Shown here: one piece after another, positions 9,239 through 18,477 of the stretch
Layout of the letters: the number at the start of each line of letters is the position of its first letter
Position numbering within the stretch: the first letter of the stretch is position 1
NCBI GenBank assembly: GCA_937124965.1
Contig: CAKZLB010000005.1
Coordinates: 1-64,000, forward strand
Direction of reading: 5' to 3'
DNA length: 64,000 nucleotides
Origin: an uncultured Bacteroidota bacterium
Lineage (GTDB): Bacteria > Bacteroidota > Bacteroidia > NS11-12g > UBA9320
Notes under the pieces: model-generated
Databases searched by the model: none
Seen by the model: the letters and a program-made list of their open reading frames with translations, nothing else
Told to the model about the DNA's origin: nothing
Translations under genes and position numbers: made by a program

Positions 9239-9300
9239 ACCACTTGGTTTAGAAGCGAAAAAAGGTCAAAATATGCTTACTGTTTCTTAGAGTATTTGCG

Positions 9301-9308
9301 TACTTTTG
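9301..9308 (+). promoter_or_regulatory. -7 promoter element of the RND/MMPL gene
   Basis: Exact TACTTTTG, 13 bp before the ATG at 9322, giving a predicted leader of only about nine bases. The -33 region is TGTTTC, not a clear TTG. Confidence 0.6.
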
Positions 9309-9321
9309 CAGCCCTTTTACT

Positions 9322-11841
9322 ATGTGGGAAAAAATATCCGTTTTTGTTCTTAGAAATAGATTACTACTGATCGTAGTTCTTGCTATTTTAACTGCATTCA
9401 TGGCTTACAAAGCCTCATATGTTGAGTTACAATACGACAATCCCAAATTTATTCCTGATACCGATGAAGAGTACATCGCTTATCAAGATTTCAAATCAAC
9501 TTTTGGAGATGATGGTAGCGTTTTGGTTATCGGCATCAATACACCAAAGATAAAGACTACAGATTTTTTTAATGCCTGGTGCGATTTATCAGACAGTATT
9601 GGAAAAATGAATGGAATCGAAAAGATTCTTTCGGTTTCCAATGTACCTAAAATGGTTCTTGGGCAGCAAATCACGGTTTATGAAGAAGACTCTTCCTTTA
9701 TCGATGTCTTCAACCAAGAAGAAGTTGTTCGTGTTAAACCAAAAAACGATCAGGAAGTAGATTCTTTACTGAAGGAAATAAAAAACTTACAATTTTATCA
9801 AGGTATCCTTGTCACCGATTCCTCAGACTTTACGTTAATGGCGGTCACCTTAAAAAAGGACTTACTTGATTCTAAACGCAGAATCCCTTTTGTAGAAGGT
9901 ATTGTTGAAAAAGTAAAAACCACGTGTGCTGCGCATGATGTTGAGACACACTTTTCTGGATTACCTTACATACGAACCCGTTTTTCTAGCATGGTGCAAA
10001 GTGAATTAGAAATGTTCACAGCACTTTCCATGTTGATCACTGCATTAATTTTATTATTCTTTTTCCGATCTCTTTATACACTTATTTTTTCGATGCTTGT
10101 TGTCGCAATTGGTGTAGTCTGGAGTTTTGGAATACTTGTTTTATTGGGATACAAAATCACAATGTTTATTGGATTGTTGCCGCCGCTCATAGTAGTAATT
10201 GGCATCGCAAACTGTATCTATTTACTCAACAAGTATCACGACGAGTACAAAACACATAACAACAAGATGAAAGCACTTCAACGTGTAATTAGTCGCGTGG
10301 GCATTGCGGTTTTCTTTACCAATTTAACAACAGCAATTGGATTCGGTGTTTTTGTATTAACCGGTAGTACTGTTTTGAAAGAGTTTGGCTTAACTGCATT
10401 CCTAAGTGTGATGTCGGTATTTGCCATTTCAATTGTACTAATACCACTAATATTTAGTTATTTACCAGAACCAACAATTCGTCAAACAAAACATCTCGAC
10501 AACAAATGGTTGAATGCTGGTATCAAAAAACTTACAAATGTTGTTACTAAAAAACGTAAGACAGTTTATCTAATAACAGGGTCGGTCGTTGTTTTAATGA
10601 TTATTGGTTTGACCCAAATGAATGCCGTTGGCTTTATGGTTGATGACATTGCAAAAACGAACCAAATATACAAGGACTTAAAGTTTTTTGAGAAGAATGT
10701 AAAAGGTGTCATGCCGTTCGAAATAGTTATTGATAGCCGTGTGCCTTATGGCATTCAGGATCACAAACTACTACGAAAGATGAATTACTTCGAGCAAGAA
10801 AAACTTGCAAAGTATCCTGAATTCTCTAAGTCAATTTCCATTGCTCAAGTCATAAATTTTGCACGACAAGAGTTAAATGGTGGCAATCCTCAATACTACC
10901 GGACTCCTAGTGCTCTAGAACTATCCAAAATACTTGGACTATTTCCCAACTCAAATAAAGGAAATAGTGAAAAAATGATGGGTTCAATGATTGATAGTAC
11001 GCGTCAGAAAGCACGGATTTCTGTTCAAATGGCGGATGTAGGATCACGAAGAATCGAAGAGCTTAAAAGAGAAATTGCCGCTGTCGCTGATACAGTTTTT
11101 AATTTCAAAAGAGAAGTCGGAAATGAAATCATAACAGACTCAATTATTTCTATTCTGCCAAGTGAAATGGATTCTACACAAATGGATACCACCTACCACA
11201 CAGAACTCGAATATGTGTTTACACCTGTTGATTCAGCGTCACGAAAAACTATCTCTCTTACCGGAACTTCTATTATATTCTTAAAGGGTAATAATTACCT
11301 TAACAAGAATCTGATGGTGAGTTTACTAGTGGCCTTTTTAGTCATTGGGTTGATTATGGCAACTATTTTCACTTCTGCAAGAATGATTGCCATTAGCCTA
11401 ATTCCAAACTTCATTCCTTTACTTATTACAGCAGGATTAATGGGGTATTTTGGTGTAGCATTAAAACCAAGTACTGTTCTAGTTTTTAGTATCGCCTTTG
11501 GTATAGCCGTTGACTTTACGATTCATTTCTTGTCAAAATACAGGATGGAACTCCGACGAAATAAATACAATATTCAAAAAGCTGTTAAAAAGGCTCTAAA
11601 CGAAACTGGTGTGAGCATGGTTTACACCTCGGTAATTTTGTTCTTTGGGTTTATCATTTTCTCATTTTCTTCCTTTGGTGGGACGATAGCTTTAGGCGTA
11701 TTCACATCGTTAACGTTAGTAGTTGCCTTGTTAAGTAACTTAATTGTTTTACCGAGTTTGTTGTTAAGCTATGACTTAGCAAAAGAGCGGGCTAAGAAAA
11801 AGAAATCACCGTTGATCGACTATCCAGACGAAGTAGCTTAG
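9322..11841 (+). CDS. RND-superfamily (MMPL/SSD-type) exporter
   Basis: An 839-aa inner-membrane exporter with the internally duplicated RND layout. Each half has one N-terminal helix (residues 12-30; about 655-675), a large periplasmic loop, then a block of five helices (about 225-385; 675-825). The first block has sterol-sensing-domain-like features (FIGLLPPLIVVIGIANCIYLL, then LTTAIGFGVFVLTGS). The proton-relay position of the second block falls near FGIAVDFTIHFLSKYR. No adaptor or outer-membrane factor gene is adjacent, unlike drug-efflux RND systems, so it belongs with the MMPL/HpnN/Patched-like group that moves lipids. The substrate is unknown. It converges on the MFS gene with only 3 bp between the stops and no hairpin. 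Confidence 0.85.
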   Translation: MWEKISVFVLRNRLLLIVVLAILTAFMAYKASYVELQYDNPKFIPDTDEEYIAYQDFKSTFGDDGSVLVIGINTPKIKTTDFFNAWCDLSDSIGKMNGIEKILSVSNVPKMVLGQQITVYEEDSSFIDVFNQEEVVRVKPKNDQEVDSLLKEIKNLQFYQGILVTDSSDFTLMAVTLKKDLLDSKRRIPFVEGIVEKVKTTCAAHDVETHFSGLPYIRTRFSSMVQSELEMFTALSMLITALILLFFFRSLYTLIFSMLVVAIGVVWSFGILVLLGYKITMFIGLLPPLIVVIGIANCIYLLNKYHDEYKTHNNKMKALQRVISRVGIAVFFTNLTTAIGFGVFVLTGSTVLKEFGLTAFLSVMSVFAISIVLIPLIFSYLPEPTIRQTKHLDNKWLNAGIKKLTNVVTKKRKTVYLITGSVVVLMIIGLTQMNAVGFMVDDIAKTNQIYKDLKFFEKNVKGVMPFEIVIDSRVPYGIQDHKLLRKMNYFEQEKLAKYPEFSKSISIAQVINFARQELNGGNPQYYRTPSALELSKILGLFPNSNKGNSEKMMGSMIDSTRQKARISVQMADVGSRRIEELKREIAAVADTVFNFKREVGNEIITDSIISILPSEMDSTQMDTTYHTELEYVFTPVDSASRKTISLTGTSIIFLKGNNYLNKNLMVSLLVAFLVIGLIMATIFTSARMIAISLIPNFIPLLITAGLMGYFGVALKPSTVLVFSIAFGIAVDFTIHFLSKYRMELRRNKYNIQKAVKKALNETGVSMVYTSVILFFGFIIFSFSSFGGTIALGVFTSLTLVVALLSNLIVLPSLLLSYDLAKERAKKKKSPLIDYPDEVA

Positions 11842-11844
11842 TAT

Positions 11845-13194
11845 TTATTTTTTAGTATTTAAGAGCTGTTTCTGGATTTTTTCAAGTGGAACACCTTTCG
11901 TTTCAGGAACTTTAACCAGTACCCAAAGAAGTTGCAGCACCATCATGCCTGCAAAAAAAGCAAAAATCACCCATGGTGTGTCTTTTAAAACTCCATCTGT
12001 AGAATCTAAAAAGTACGGCGTTATGAGTGTGATAATTGCAGCAAAAACCCAATGAACACTTGAACCAAAAGACTGCCCCAGCGCTCGAACCTTTGTTGGG
12101 AATATTTCTGCGATAAAAACCCAAATTACTGCACCTTGCCCAATTGCATGTGAGGCAATAAACGAACATAAAAAAACTAATAAAACCATAGGGTTAGCGC
12201 CTGTTTTAAATGCCCATGCCACGCCACTAAGGCTTACTATATAACCAAGAGAACCAAATAACAACAACGTTTTTCGTCCTACTTTATCTATCAGGTTCAT
12301 TCCAATCAATGTAAAAATTAAGTTTATTCCTCCAATGGAAATGCTGCTTAGTAAAGAATCTTTTCCAGCCAAACCTGAGATTTCAAGAATTTCAGGAGCA
12401 TAGTATAGTATAAAGTTAATTCCAGACCACTGATTAAAAAATGCCAAGATAAATGCAAGCGTCAATGGTTTTGAAAATACTCGGGAGAATAGACTTAGCT
12501 TGTCTTTCGTTTGTGGAACAACCACCATAGCTTCTAATTCTACTTTTGCCAATTCTTTTGAATACACGCTTTCCAATACACGTAATGCCGAAGTAACATC
12601 CTTTTTCTTTAATGCTAACCATCTTGGGCTTTCTGGAAGTGCAAACACTAAAGCACAGTATAAAAGTGCAGGAATAGCCTCCACTCCCAACATCCAACGC
12701 CAATCATTACCGCCACCAAAACCATCGAGCAGATAGTTTGACAAGTATGCTATAAAAATTCCAAGTACAATATTAAACTGATACCTCCCTACAAGTCTTC
12801 CTCTGTGTTTTGCTGATGCGATTTCAGAAATGTATGCAGGAACAGTGACAGAGCTTGCACCTACTCCAAGTCCACCAAGGAATCGAAAAAATGAAAAACT
12901 ATACGGGTCTGGTGCAAAAGCACTCCCCAAGGCACTAATGAGGTACAACAAACCGATAATCAACAACATGGGTTTTCGACCATATCTCTCTGTAGGAATT
13001 CCTGCTGTAAGCGCGCCGACAACTGTTCCCCATAAAGCCATTGACATAATGAATGTTCCATGGAATAAAGGCGACAAGTTCCATAAAGCCTTTATTGGCT
13101 GATTTGCTCCAGAAATAACAACGGTATCAAAACCAAATAAAAACCCAGCAAGTGCCGCGGAAAATGTCCAAAGTGCCGTTTTGTTTTTTAGCAT
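11845..13194 (-). CDS. Sugar-porter family MFS transporter
   Basis: A 449-aa transporter with twelve predicted helices, of the major facilitator sugar porter family (XylE/GLUT relatives). Diagnostic motifs: FGFDTVVISGA in helix 1, ERYGRKPMLL in the 2-3 loop, RFLGGLGVGASSV, the PESPRWL motif after helix 6, FNQWSGINFILYYAP in helix 7 and PETKGVPLEKI after helix 12. It probably imports a hexose or pentose with protons. The frame extends to 13236, but the ATG at 13192-13194 matches the family N-terminus and the extra 14 residues are polar. No sugar catabolic gene is nearby to indicate the substrate. Confidence 0.92.
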   Translation of the reverse strand: MLKNKTALWTFSAALAGFLFGFDTVVISGANQPIKALWNLSPLFHGTFIMSMALWGTVVGALTAGIPTERYGRKPMLLIIGLLYLISALGSAFAPDPYSFSFFRFLGGLGVGASSVTVPAYISEIASAKHRGRLVGRYQFNIVLGIFIAYLSNYLLDGFGGGNDWRWMLGVEAIPALLYCALVFALPESPRWLALKKKDVTSALRVLESVYSKELAKVELEAMVVVPQTKDKLSLFSRVFSKPLTLAFILAFFNQWSGINFILYYAPEILEISGLAGKDSLLSSISIGGINLIFTLIGMNLIDKVGRKTLLLFGSLGYIVSLSGVAWAFKTGANPMVLLVFLCSFIASHAIGQGAVIWVFIAEIFPTKVRALGQSFGSSVHWVFAAIITLITPYFLDSTDGVLKDTPWVIFAFFAGMMVLQLLWVLVKVPETKGVPLEKIQKQLLNTKK

Positions 13195-13836
13195 AACTGA
13201 AATATTATGGTTTGGGTGTTCGTATTTTACAAGCAAAGTAGCATTATTTCTGAATAATGGATTAACTCACCAGAAATCTAACTGCGAGAATGCTTCGACA
13301 AAAACCAAGGCAACACGAAAAAACAAATGTTAATGTCTGATAACCAGAGTTCGATTATTATTTATGGTTTAGAACGCTAGGAAATAGTGATTGTCAACTA
13401 ACATTTATGCAGTAATAGCGGGCTATTTCAAATAATTTTTAGGAAGAGAAGCGCTTTTTCCTAGTGGAATAAATATATGTTGTTCCATAAAACCCAATAT
13501 ACTTCGTTGAATTTGATTGATTAATCCCGAATTGTGTATTAGTACTTCGTAGTGAGAGTTAAAAGCCCAATAAAATCCAGGCTTTTGTCGATTTTAGCAT
13601 AGTTACCACTATGGTGAATGAGAAAAAGCCAGAGCAACGTTTGATTTTGCAGGGATTTTCTCTCGTAATAGATTTACTAATGCATAATTTGGGTTCAACC
13701 CGCTAAATCTTCACAAAACCGCCTTGTCTATTGACTTTTATGAAATTCTAAACCTATAAAGAAGAATCGAACTCAGGTTGATAGTTAATTCTTAAGTCTC
13801 AATCAATACCTTTGCGCCTTCGTCAAAATTAACAGA
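13195..13836. other. Non-coding stretch between the MFS gene and ileS
   Basis: About 640 bp with no coding region that stands out; the longest tidy reading frame with an ATG in the centre is only 31 codons (13612-13707). It contains a hairpin at 13561-13586 (AAAAGCC / GGCTTTT, 12-nt loop) that is weak as a terminator because only four T follow, and the ileS -7 element at its right end. It could hold a small RNA or a decayed gene, but nothing seen decides this. Confidence 0.5.
13807..13814 (+). promoter_or_regulatory. -7 promoter element of the ileS operon
   Basis: Exact TACCTTTG, 22 bp before the ileS ATG. TTA stands 19 bp upstream at the position where the consensus has TTG. The predicted leader is too short for a T-box-type riboswitch. 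Confidence 0.65.
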
Positions 13837-16800
13837 ATGTCTGAATCAAGTTCAAACAATACAAACTATAGAGAATACGGTGGATTAAATCTACCTGAAG
13901 TCGAGAAAGACGTAGCACTATATTGGGAGAAGAATGAAATCTTTTCTAAGAGTGTTGCTAATAGAAACGCTTCAAAACCCTTCGTTTTCTTTGAAGGTCC
14001 GCCGTCAGCCAATGGTTTACCTGGAATACACCATGTTATGGCTCGTACTATCAAAGATATTTTTTGTAGATATAAAACACTTCAAGGTTATCAAGTTGAA
14101 CGCAAAGCTGGCTGGGATACGCATGGTTTACCTGTAGAATTAGGTGTTGAAAAAGAACTCGGTATTACGAAAGAGGATATTGGAAAAACGATATCAGTTG
14201 AAGAATACAATGAAGCTTGTAAAAAAGCTGTGATGCGTTATACAGACGTTTGGAACAATCTGACTAAACAGATGGGCTATTGGGTAGATATGGAAGATCC
14301 ATATGTTACATACAAACCAAAGTACATGGAATCTGTTTGGTGGCTTTTAAAACAAATTTATAATAAAGGACTTATTTACAAGGGATACACGATTCAACCA
14401 TATTCTCCTAAGGCTGGAACAGGACTGAGCTCTCATGAGTTAAATCAGCCTGGTACGTATCAAGATGTTACCGATACAACTGTTGTTGCACAGTTTAAAT
14501 ACACTCCAATTGAAGGTTTAAGTGCTCCATGGTCGAATGATTTAGAAGTATACTTCCTCGCATGGACGACCACTCCATGGACGTTACCGTCGAATACTGC
14601 ATTAACCGTCGGTCCAAAAATTGATTATGTTTTAGTAAAAACGTTTAATCAATACACACATGACCCTATCCATGTTGTTTTAGCAAAAAGTCTTGTAGGC
14701 AAACAATTCAGCGGAAAGTACTTCTTAGCTGAATCCGATGATGACTTTAAAATGTATACGGATTCTTCGAAAAAGATTCCATACTCAGTACTTTCTGAAT
14801 TTAAAGGTACCGACTTAGTCGACCTACGTTATGAACAACTTTTCACCTATACCTTACCGCATGAAAATCCTGAAAATGCGTTTCGAGTAATTTTGGGAGA
14901 TTTTGTCACTACAGAAGATGGAACAGGAATAGTTCATACGGCTCCTACTTTTGGTGCAGATGATGCAAAGGTTGCCAAAGAAGCGAATCCTCCTGTCCCA
15001 CCAATGCTGGTGTTAGACAAACAAGGCAACCCTATTCCGCTCGTGGATCTTCAAGGTAAGTTTATTGACGTAATGGGCGACTATGCAGGCAAATACGTCA
15101 AAAATGAATATTACGCCGACGGTGAAGCACCTTCCAAATCTGTTGATGTAGAGCTTGCTATTGAGTTAAAAACTCGAAATCGTGCGTTTAAAGTAGAAAA
15201 ATACAATCACAGTTATCCAAATTGTTGGCGCACCGATAAACCGATACTATATTATCCGTTGGACTCTTGGTTTATTAAAATTCAATCGGTTAAGGATCGA
15301 ATGTTTGACCTAAACGAAACGATTAACTGGAAACCAAAATCAACGGGTGAAGGTCGTTTTGGGAATTGGCTAAAAAATGCAAATGATTGGAATCTTTCTC
15401 GTTCAAGATTTTGGGGAATTCCATTACCAATTTGGCGAACCGAATCTGGTTCTGAAGAAAAAATAATTGGTTCAATTGAGGAGCTAATGACTGAAATAGA
15501 CAAGTCAATAAGCGCTGGACTAATGGATCAAAATCCATTCGAAGGTTTTGTGTTCAATGATTTCACGGACGAGAATTACGACAAAGTTGATTTACATAAA
15601 AACATCGTTGACAAAATTGTCCTTTGTTCATCTTCAAATGAACCGATGAAAAGAGAATCAGACCTTATAGACGTTTGGTTTGACTCAGGCTCTATGCCGT
15701 ATGCACAATGGCATTACCCTTTCGAAAACAAAGAGCGTATTGATAATAATCAATCATTCCCTGCTGATTACATTGCTGAAGGAGTTGATCAAACGAGAGG
15801 GTGGTTTTATACATTACACGCAATAGGAACCATGGTCTTTAATTCAGTTGCTTATAAGAATGTTATCAGTAACGGACTAGTTTTAGACAAAAATGGGAAT
15901 AAAATGTCTAAGAGGCTTGGCAACACAGTTGACCCATTTAAAACGATGGATAGCTTTGGTGCCGACATCGTTCGATGGTACATGCTGACTAACGCATCAC
16001 CATGGGATAATCTAAAATTTAGTCAAGACGGTTTAGACGAAACAAAACGGAAATTTTTTGGAACGTTATACAACGTCTATTCATTCTTTGCATTGTACGC
16101 CAACATTGATAATTATTCCTTTGATAAGAAGAATGTAGACACCTCAAAATACCAAGAAATTGATCATTGGATCATTTCTAAGCTCAACAGCTTAATACGT
16201 TTTGTAGAAGAATCTATGAATGATTATGAGCCAACAAAAGCTACAAGAGCAATTCAGGAATTCACAACAGAACATCTGAGTAATTGGTATATCAGGTTAT
16301 GTCGTCGAAGATTTTGGAAAAACGATGACCCAGCAGATAAAGTTGCTGCATATTCAGTTTTATATACTTGTTTAAAAGAGCTTTCTGTATTAATCAGTTC
16401 ATTTGCTCCTTTTTATGCTGATCGCTTGTTTCAAGACTTGACCGGCAACCAGGAAGGAAATTCTGTTCACCTCGCTGACTTTTCGAAAGTTGACACCTCT
16501 GCCATAAACAAAGAGTTAGAGCAAAAAATGGACTTAGCGCAGCGAATCACATCAATGGTTCTTGCCATTCGTAAAAAAGAACGAATCAAAGTCCGTCAGC
16601 CACTACAAAAGCTATTAATTCCAGTTCAAAATGATCAGCAAATGAGATTCATTGTTGACGTTGCAGATGTCATTAAGCGAGAGGTTAATATTAAAGAGAT
16701 CGAATTTCTGACCAAGGAAAGTTCGATTCAAATTGTTCAAGAATTGAAACCAAATTTTAAATTATTGGGCCCAAAAGCGGGATCAAACATGCGCTTTATT

Positions 16801-17259
16801 GCTCAAGCTTGTGGAACATTGGACCAAAATGATATTGCAATGATTCAATCCGAAGGTAGCATTGATTTAAAGTTATCAAATGGGGAAATATTTAAACTTG
16901 CAATTGACGAAGTGATAATAACTTCTACGGATATGCCAGGGTGGCAAGTGACGTCAGAAAATGGCGTTACGGTTGCACTAGATTTGACTATAACTCCCGC
17001 TTTAGAACAAGAGGGAATTGCACGAGAAATTGTCAATAAAATTCAAAATTTAAGAAAATCTAAAGACTTCCAAGTCACTGATTACATTGATGTTACAATC
17101 TCGTCAAATGACAAAATAAATATTGCCATTGAGGCGTTTAATGATTACATTCGCGGCGAAATTTTGGCGAGTAGAATCAATATAGATTCTACTTTAAGTT
17201 CGTCAGATGAGATAGACATCAACCAAGAAATATTAAAAATTGAATTGCGGAAATCTTAA
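13837..17259 (+). CDS. ileS: Isoleucyl-tRNA synthetase
   Basis: Charges tRNA-Ile with isoleucine in the cytosol. At 1140 aa it has the longer form seen in Bacteroidota and eukaryotes. The class I catalytic motifs are PSANGLPGIHHVMA (HIGH-type, about 57-70) and GNKMSKRLGN (KMSKS-type, about 688). The CP1 editing domain lies in between, with TTPWTLPSNTAL and GTGIVHTAPTFGADD. WFDSGSMPYAQWHYP and EGVDQTRGWFYTLH confirm IleS rather than ValRS or LeuRS. The C-terminal anticodon-binding and tail domains follow. It starts an operon with the TraR/DksA-like gene (11 bp later) and lspA, an order found widely in the phylum. Confidence 0.97.
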   Translation: MSESSSNNTNYREYGGLNLPEVEKDVALYWEKNEIFSKSVANRNASKPFVFFEGPPSANGLPGIHHVMARTIKDIFCRYKTLQGYQVERKAGWDTHGLPVELGVEKELGITKEDIGKTISVEEYNEACKKAVMRYTDVWNNLTKQMGYWVDMEDPYVTYKPKYMESVWWLLKQIYNKGLIYKGYTIQPYSPKAGTGLSSHELNQPGTYQDVTDTTVVAQFKYTPIEGLSAPWSNDLEVYFLAWTTTPWTLPSNTALTVGPKIDYVLVKTFNQYTHDPIHVVLAKSLVGKQFSGKYFLAESDDDFKMYTDSSKKIPYSVLSEFKGTDLVDLRYEQLFTYTLPHENPENAFRVILGDFVTTEDGTGIVHTAPTFGADDAKVAKEANPPVPPMLVLDKQGNPIPLVDLQGKFIDVMGDYAGKYVKNEYYADGEAPSKSVDVELAIELKTRNRAFKVEKYNHSYPNCWRTDKPILYYPLDSWFIKIQSVKDRMFDLNETINWKPKSTGEGRFGNWLKNANDWNLSRSRFWGIPLPIWRTESGSEEKIIGSIEELMTEIDKSISAGLMDQNPFEGFVFNDFTDENYDKVDLHKNIVDKIVLCSSSNEPMKRESDLIDVWFDSGSMPYAQWHYPFENKERIDNNQSFPADYIAEGVDQTRGWFYTLHAIGTMVFNSVAYKNVISNGLVLDKNGNKMSKRLGNTVDPFKTMDSFGADIVRWYMLTNASPWDNLKFSQDGLDETKRKFFGTLYNVYSFFALYANIDNYSFDKKNVDTSKYQEIDHWIISKLNSLIRFVEESMNDYEPTKATRAIQEFTTEHLSNWYIRLCRRRFWKNDDPADKVAAYSVLYTCLKELSVLISSFAPFYADRLFQDLTGNQEGNSVHLADFSKVDTSAINKELEQKMDLAQRITSMVLAIRKKERIKVRQPLQKLLIPVQNDQQMRFIVDVADVIKREVNIKEIEFLTKESSIQIVQELKPNFKLLGPKAGSNMRFIAQACGTLDQNDIAMIQSEGSIDLKLSNGEIFKLAIDEVIITSTDMPGWQVTSENGVTVALDLTITPALEQEGIAREIVNKIQNLRKSKDFQVTDYIDVTISSNDKINIAIEAFNDYIRGEILASRINIDSTLSSSDEIDINQEILKIELRKS

Positions 17260-17270
17260 TTGATAGCACG

Positions 17271-17657
17271 ATGAAAGAAGTAGAAAAAACCAGATATTCA
17301 GATTCTGAATTGTTAGAGTTTAAAGAAATCATTGAGAAGAAACTTAAAGATTCAACAGATGAATTAAATAACTTATTGAAATCGTTGCAATCGGATAACG
17401 AAAACGGTACAGACGATACAGGAAGTACATACAAAACATTAGAAGACGGCTCCTCAACAATGCAGAAAGAAAGCATTTCTCAAATGGCGGCTCGTCTTAA
17501 AAAATTCATTCAAAACTTACAAGCTGCTTTGGTGCGAATCGAAAACCGCACATATGGGATATGCAGAGTAACTGGTAACCTAATTTCTAAAGAGCGTTTG
17601 CGTGCTGTACCACATACAACTCAGAGTATGGCTGCAAAAGTGAATCAGTACAAATAA
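17271..17657 (+). CDS. TraR/DksA-family protein with degenerate zinc finger
   Basis: A 128-aa relative of DksA/TraR, proteins that enter the RNA polymerase secondary channel and tune transcription with ppGpp. Residues 10-95 are a charged, helical coiled coil. The C-terminal finger region has the framework YGICRVTGNLISKERL then AVPHTT, but of the usual four cysteines only one (about Cys99) remains, so zinc binding is unlikely. This loss occurs in many Bacteroidota members, so it is a family trait, not damage. It sits between ileS and lspA, with 11 bp before and no gap after. Whether it contacts RNA polymerase is not shown. Confidence 0.85.
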   Translation: MKEVEKTRYSDSELLEFKEIIEKKLKDSTDELNNLLKSLQSDNENGTDDTGSTYKTLEDGSSTMQKESISQMAARLKKFIQNLQAALVRIENRTYGICRVTGNLISKERLRAVPHTTQSMAAKVNQYK

Positions 17658-18347
17658 TTGAGTTTAGAGTCTAAAAATCACGTTCGTTCGTCGCTGATTA
17701 CTGCTGCAATAGTTGTTCTAGTTGTTCTTTGTGCAGATCAGTTTTTTAAATTTTGGGTAAAAACAACAATGATTCCTGGTTCTTCAGGTGAAATACCTGT
17801 TCTAGGAGATTGGTTTCGTTTGCATTTTACAGAAAATGAAGGAATGGCCTTTGGGTGGAAACTTCCTGGCACTGGAGGAAAGTTATTTCTAACGTTGTTT
17901 AGGCTGGTTGCCGTTTCAGGTATCGTCTATTATCTCGTTCTTCAATCAAAGTTAAAAGCTTCAAAAAGCACTATAATCCTCTTAGCATTAATTTTAGGTG
18001 GAGCATTAGGTAACATTATTGACAGTGTGTTTTACGGACAATGGTTTACCGCAGGTGCAGATGGAGGTTATGGATTATCGAGCTGGAGTGAGAACGGTAA
18101 CGGGTATGCGCCTTATTTCCACGGCAAGGTGGTTGACATGTTATATTTCCCTTTGTTTGACGGGACCTATCCAGAATGGTCACCATATCGTCCAGGTCAA
18201 TCGTTTACATTCTTTAGTGCCATCTTCAACATAGCAGATGCCGCCATTAGTATTGGTTTATTTTCAATCCTTTTATTTAAGAGAAGTCTTTTTAATAGCC
18301 CAAGCGATCAAAAAGAAGGAGAAGAACCACTAGTTAGAAATGACTAA
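17658..18347 (+). CDS. lspA: Lipoprotein signal peptidase (signal peptidase II)
   Basis: An aspartic protease in the inner membrane that removes signal peptides from lipidated prolipoproteins; it serves the many lipoproteins in this window. The 229-aa product has four membrane helices and the family boxes CADQFFKFWVK, FTENEGMAFG, GGALGNIIDSVFYG (first catalytic Asp) and FNIADAAISIG (second catalytic Asp). The last two flank a 60-residue periplasmic insertion typical of Bacteroidota LspA. The start is a TTG at 17658, immediately after the TAA of the preceding gene. No other start precedes the conserved first helix, so translation is probably coupled. Confidence 0.92.
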   Translation: MSLESKNHVRSSLITAAIVVLVVLCADQFFKFWVKTTMIPGSSGEIPVLGDWFRLHFTENEGMAFGWKLPGTGGKLFLTLFRLVAVSGIVYYLVLQSKLKASKSTIILLALILGGALGNIIDSVFYGQWFTAGADGGYGLSSWSENGNGYAPYFHGKVVDMLYFPLFDGTYPEWSPYRPGQSFTFFSAIFNIADAAISIGLFSILLFKRSLFNSPSDQKEGEEPLVRND

Positions 18348-18380
18348 TTTTCATTTATTCTACACTAAGTCATTGTTAAA

Positions 18381-18400
18381 TATCCTGTATTAATAGGATA
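18381..18400. repeat. Inverted repeat between lspA and the repeat-protein gene
   Basis: TATCCT-N8-AGGATA, perfect 6-bp arms. It lies 34 bp after lspA and 17 bp before a 7/8 -7-like element (GACATTTG, 18417-18424) of the next gene. It may be an operator or a weak terminator; the following bases are only moderately T-rich. Confidence 0.3.
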
Positions 18401-18477
18401 GTTCTATTTGTTTTATGACATTTGCGCATGGTTTGGAAGAAGTCCAGATCGTTGTAAATTAAGTAGTAGATAAAAAA

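Noticed and set aside
13612-13707. 31-codon frame in the stretch upstream of ileS
   Set aside because: Too short, no promoter or coupling, and no recognisable feature in the product.
13815-13836. T-box or other riboswitch before ileS
   Set aside because: The promoter element lies 22 bp from the ATG, leaving no room for such a leader.
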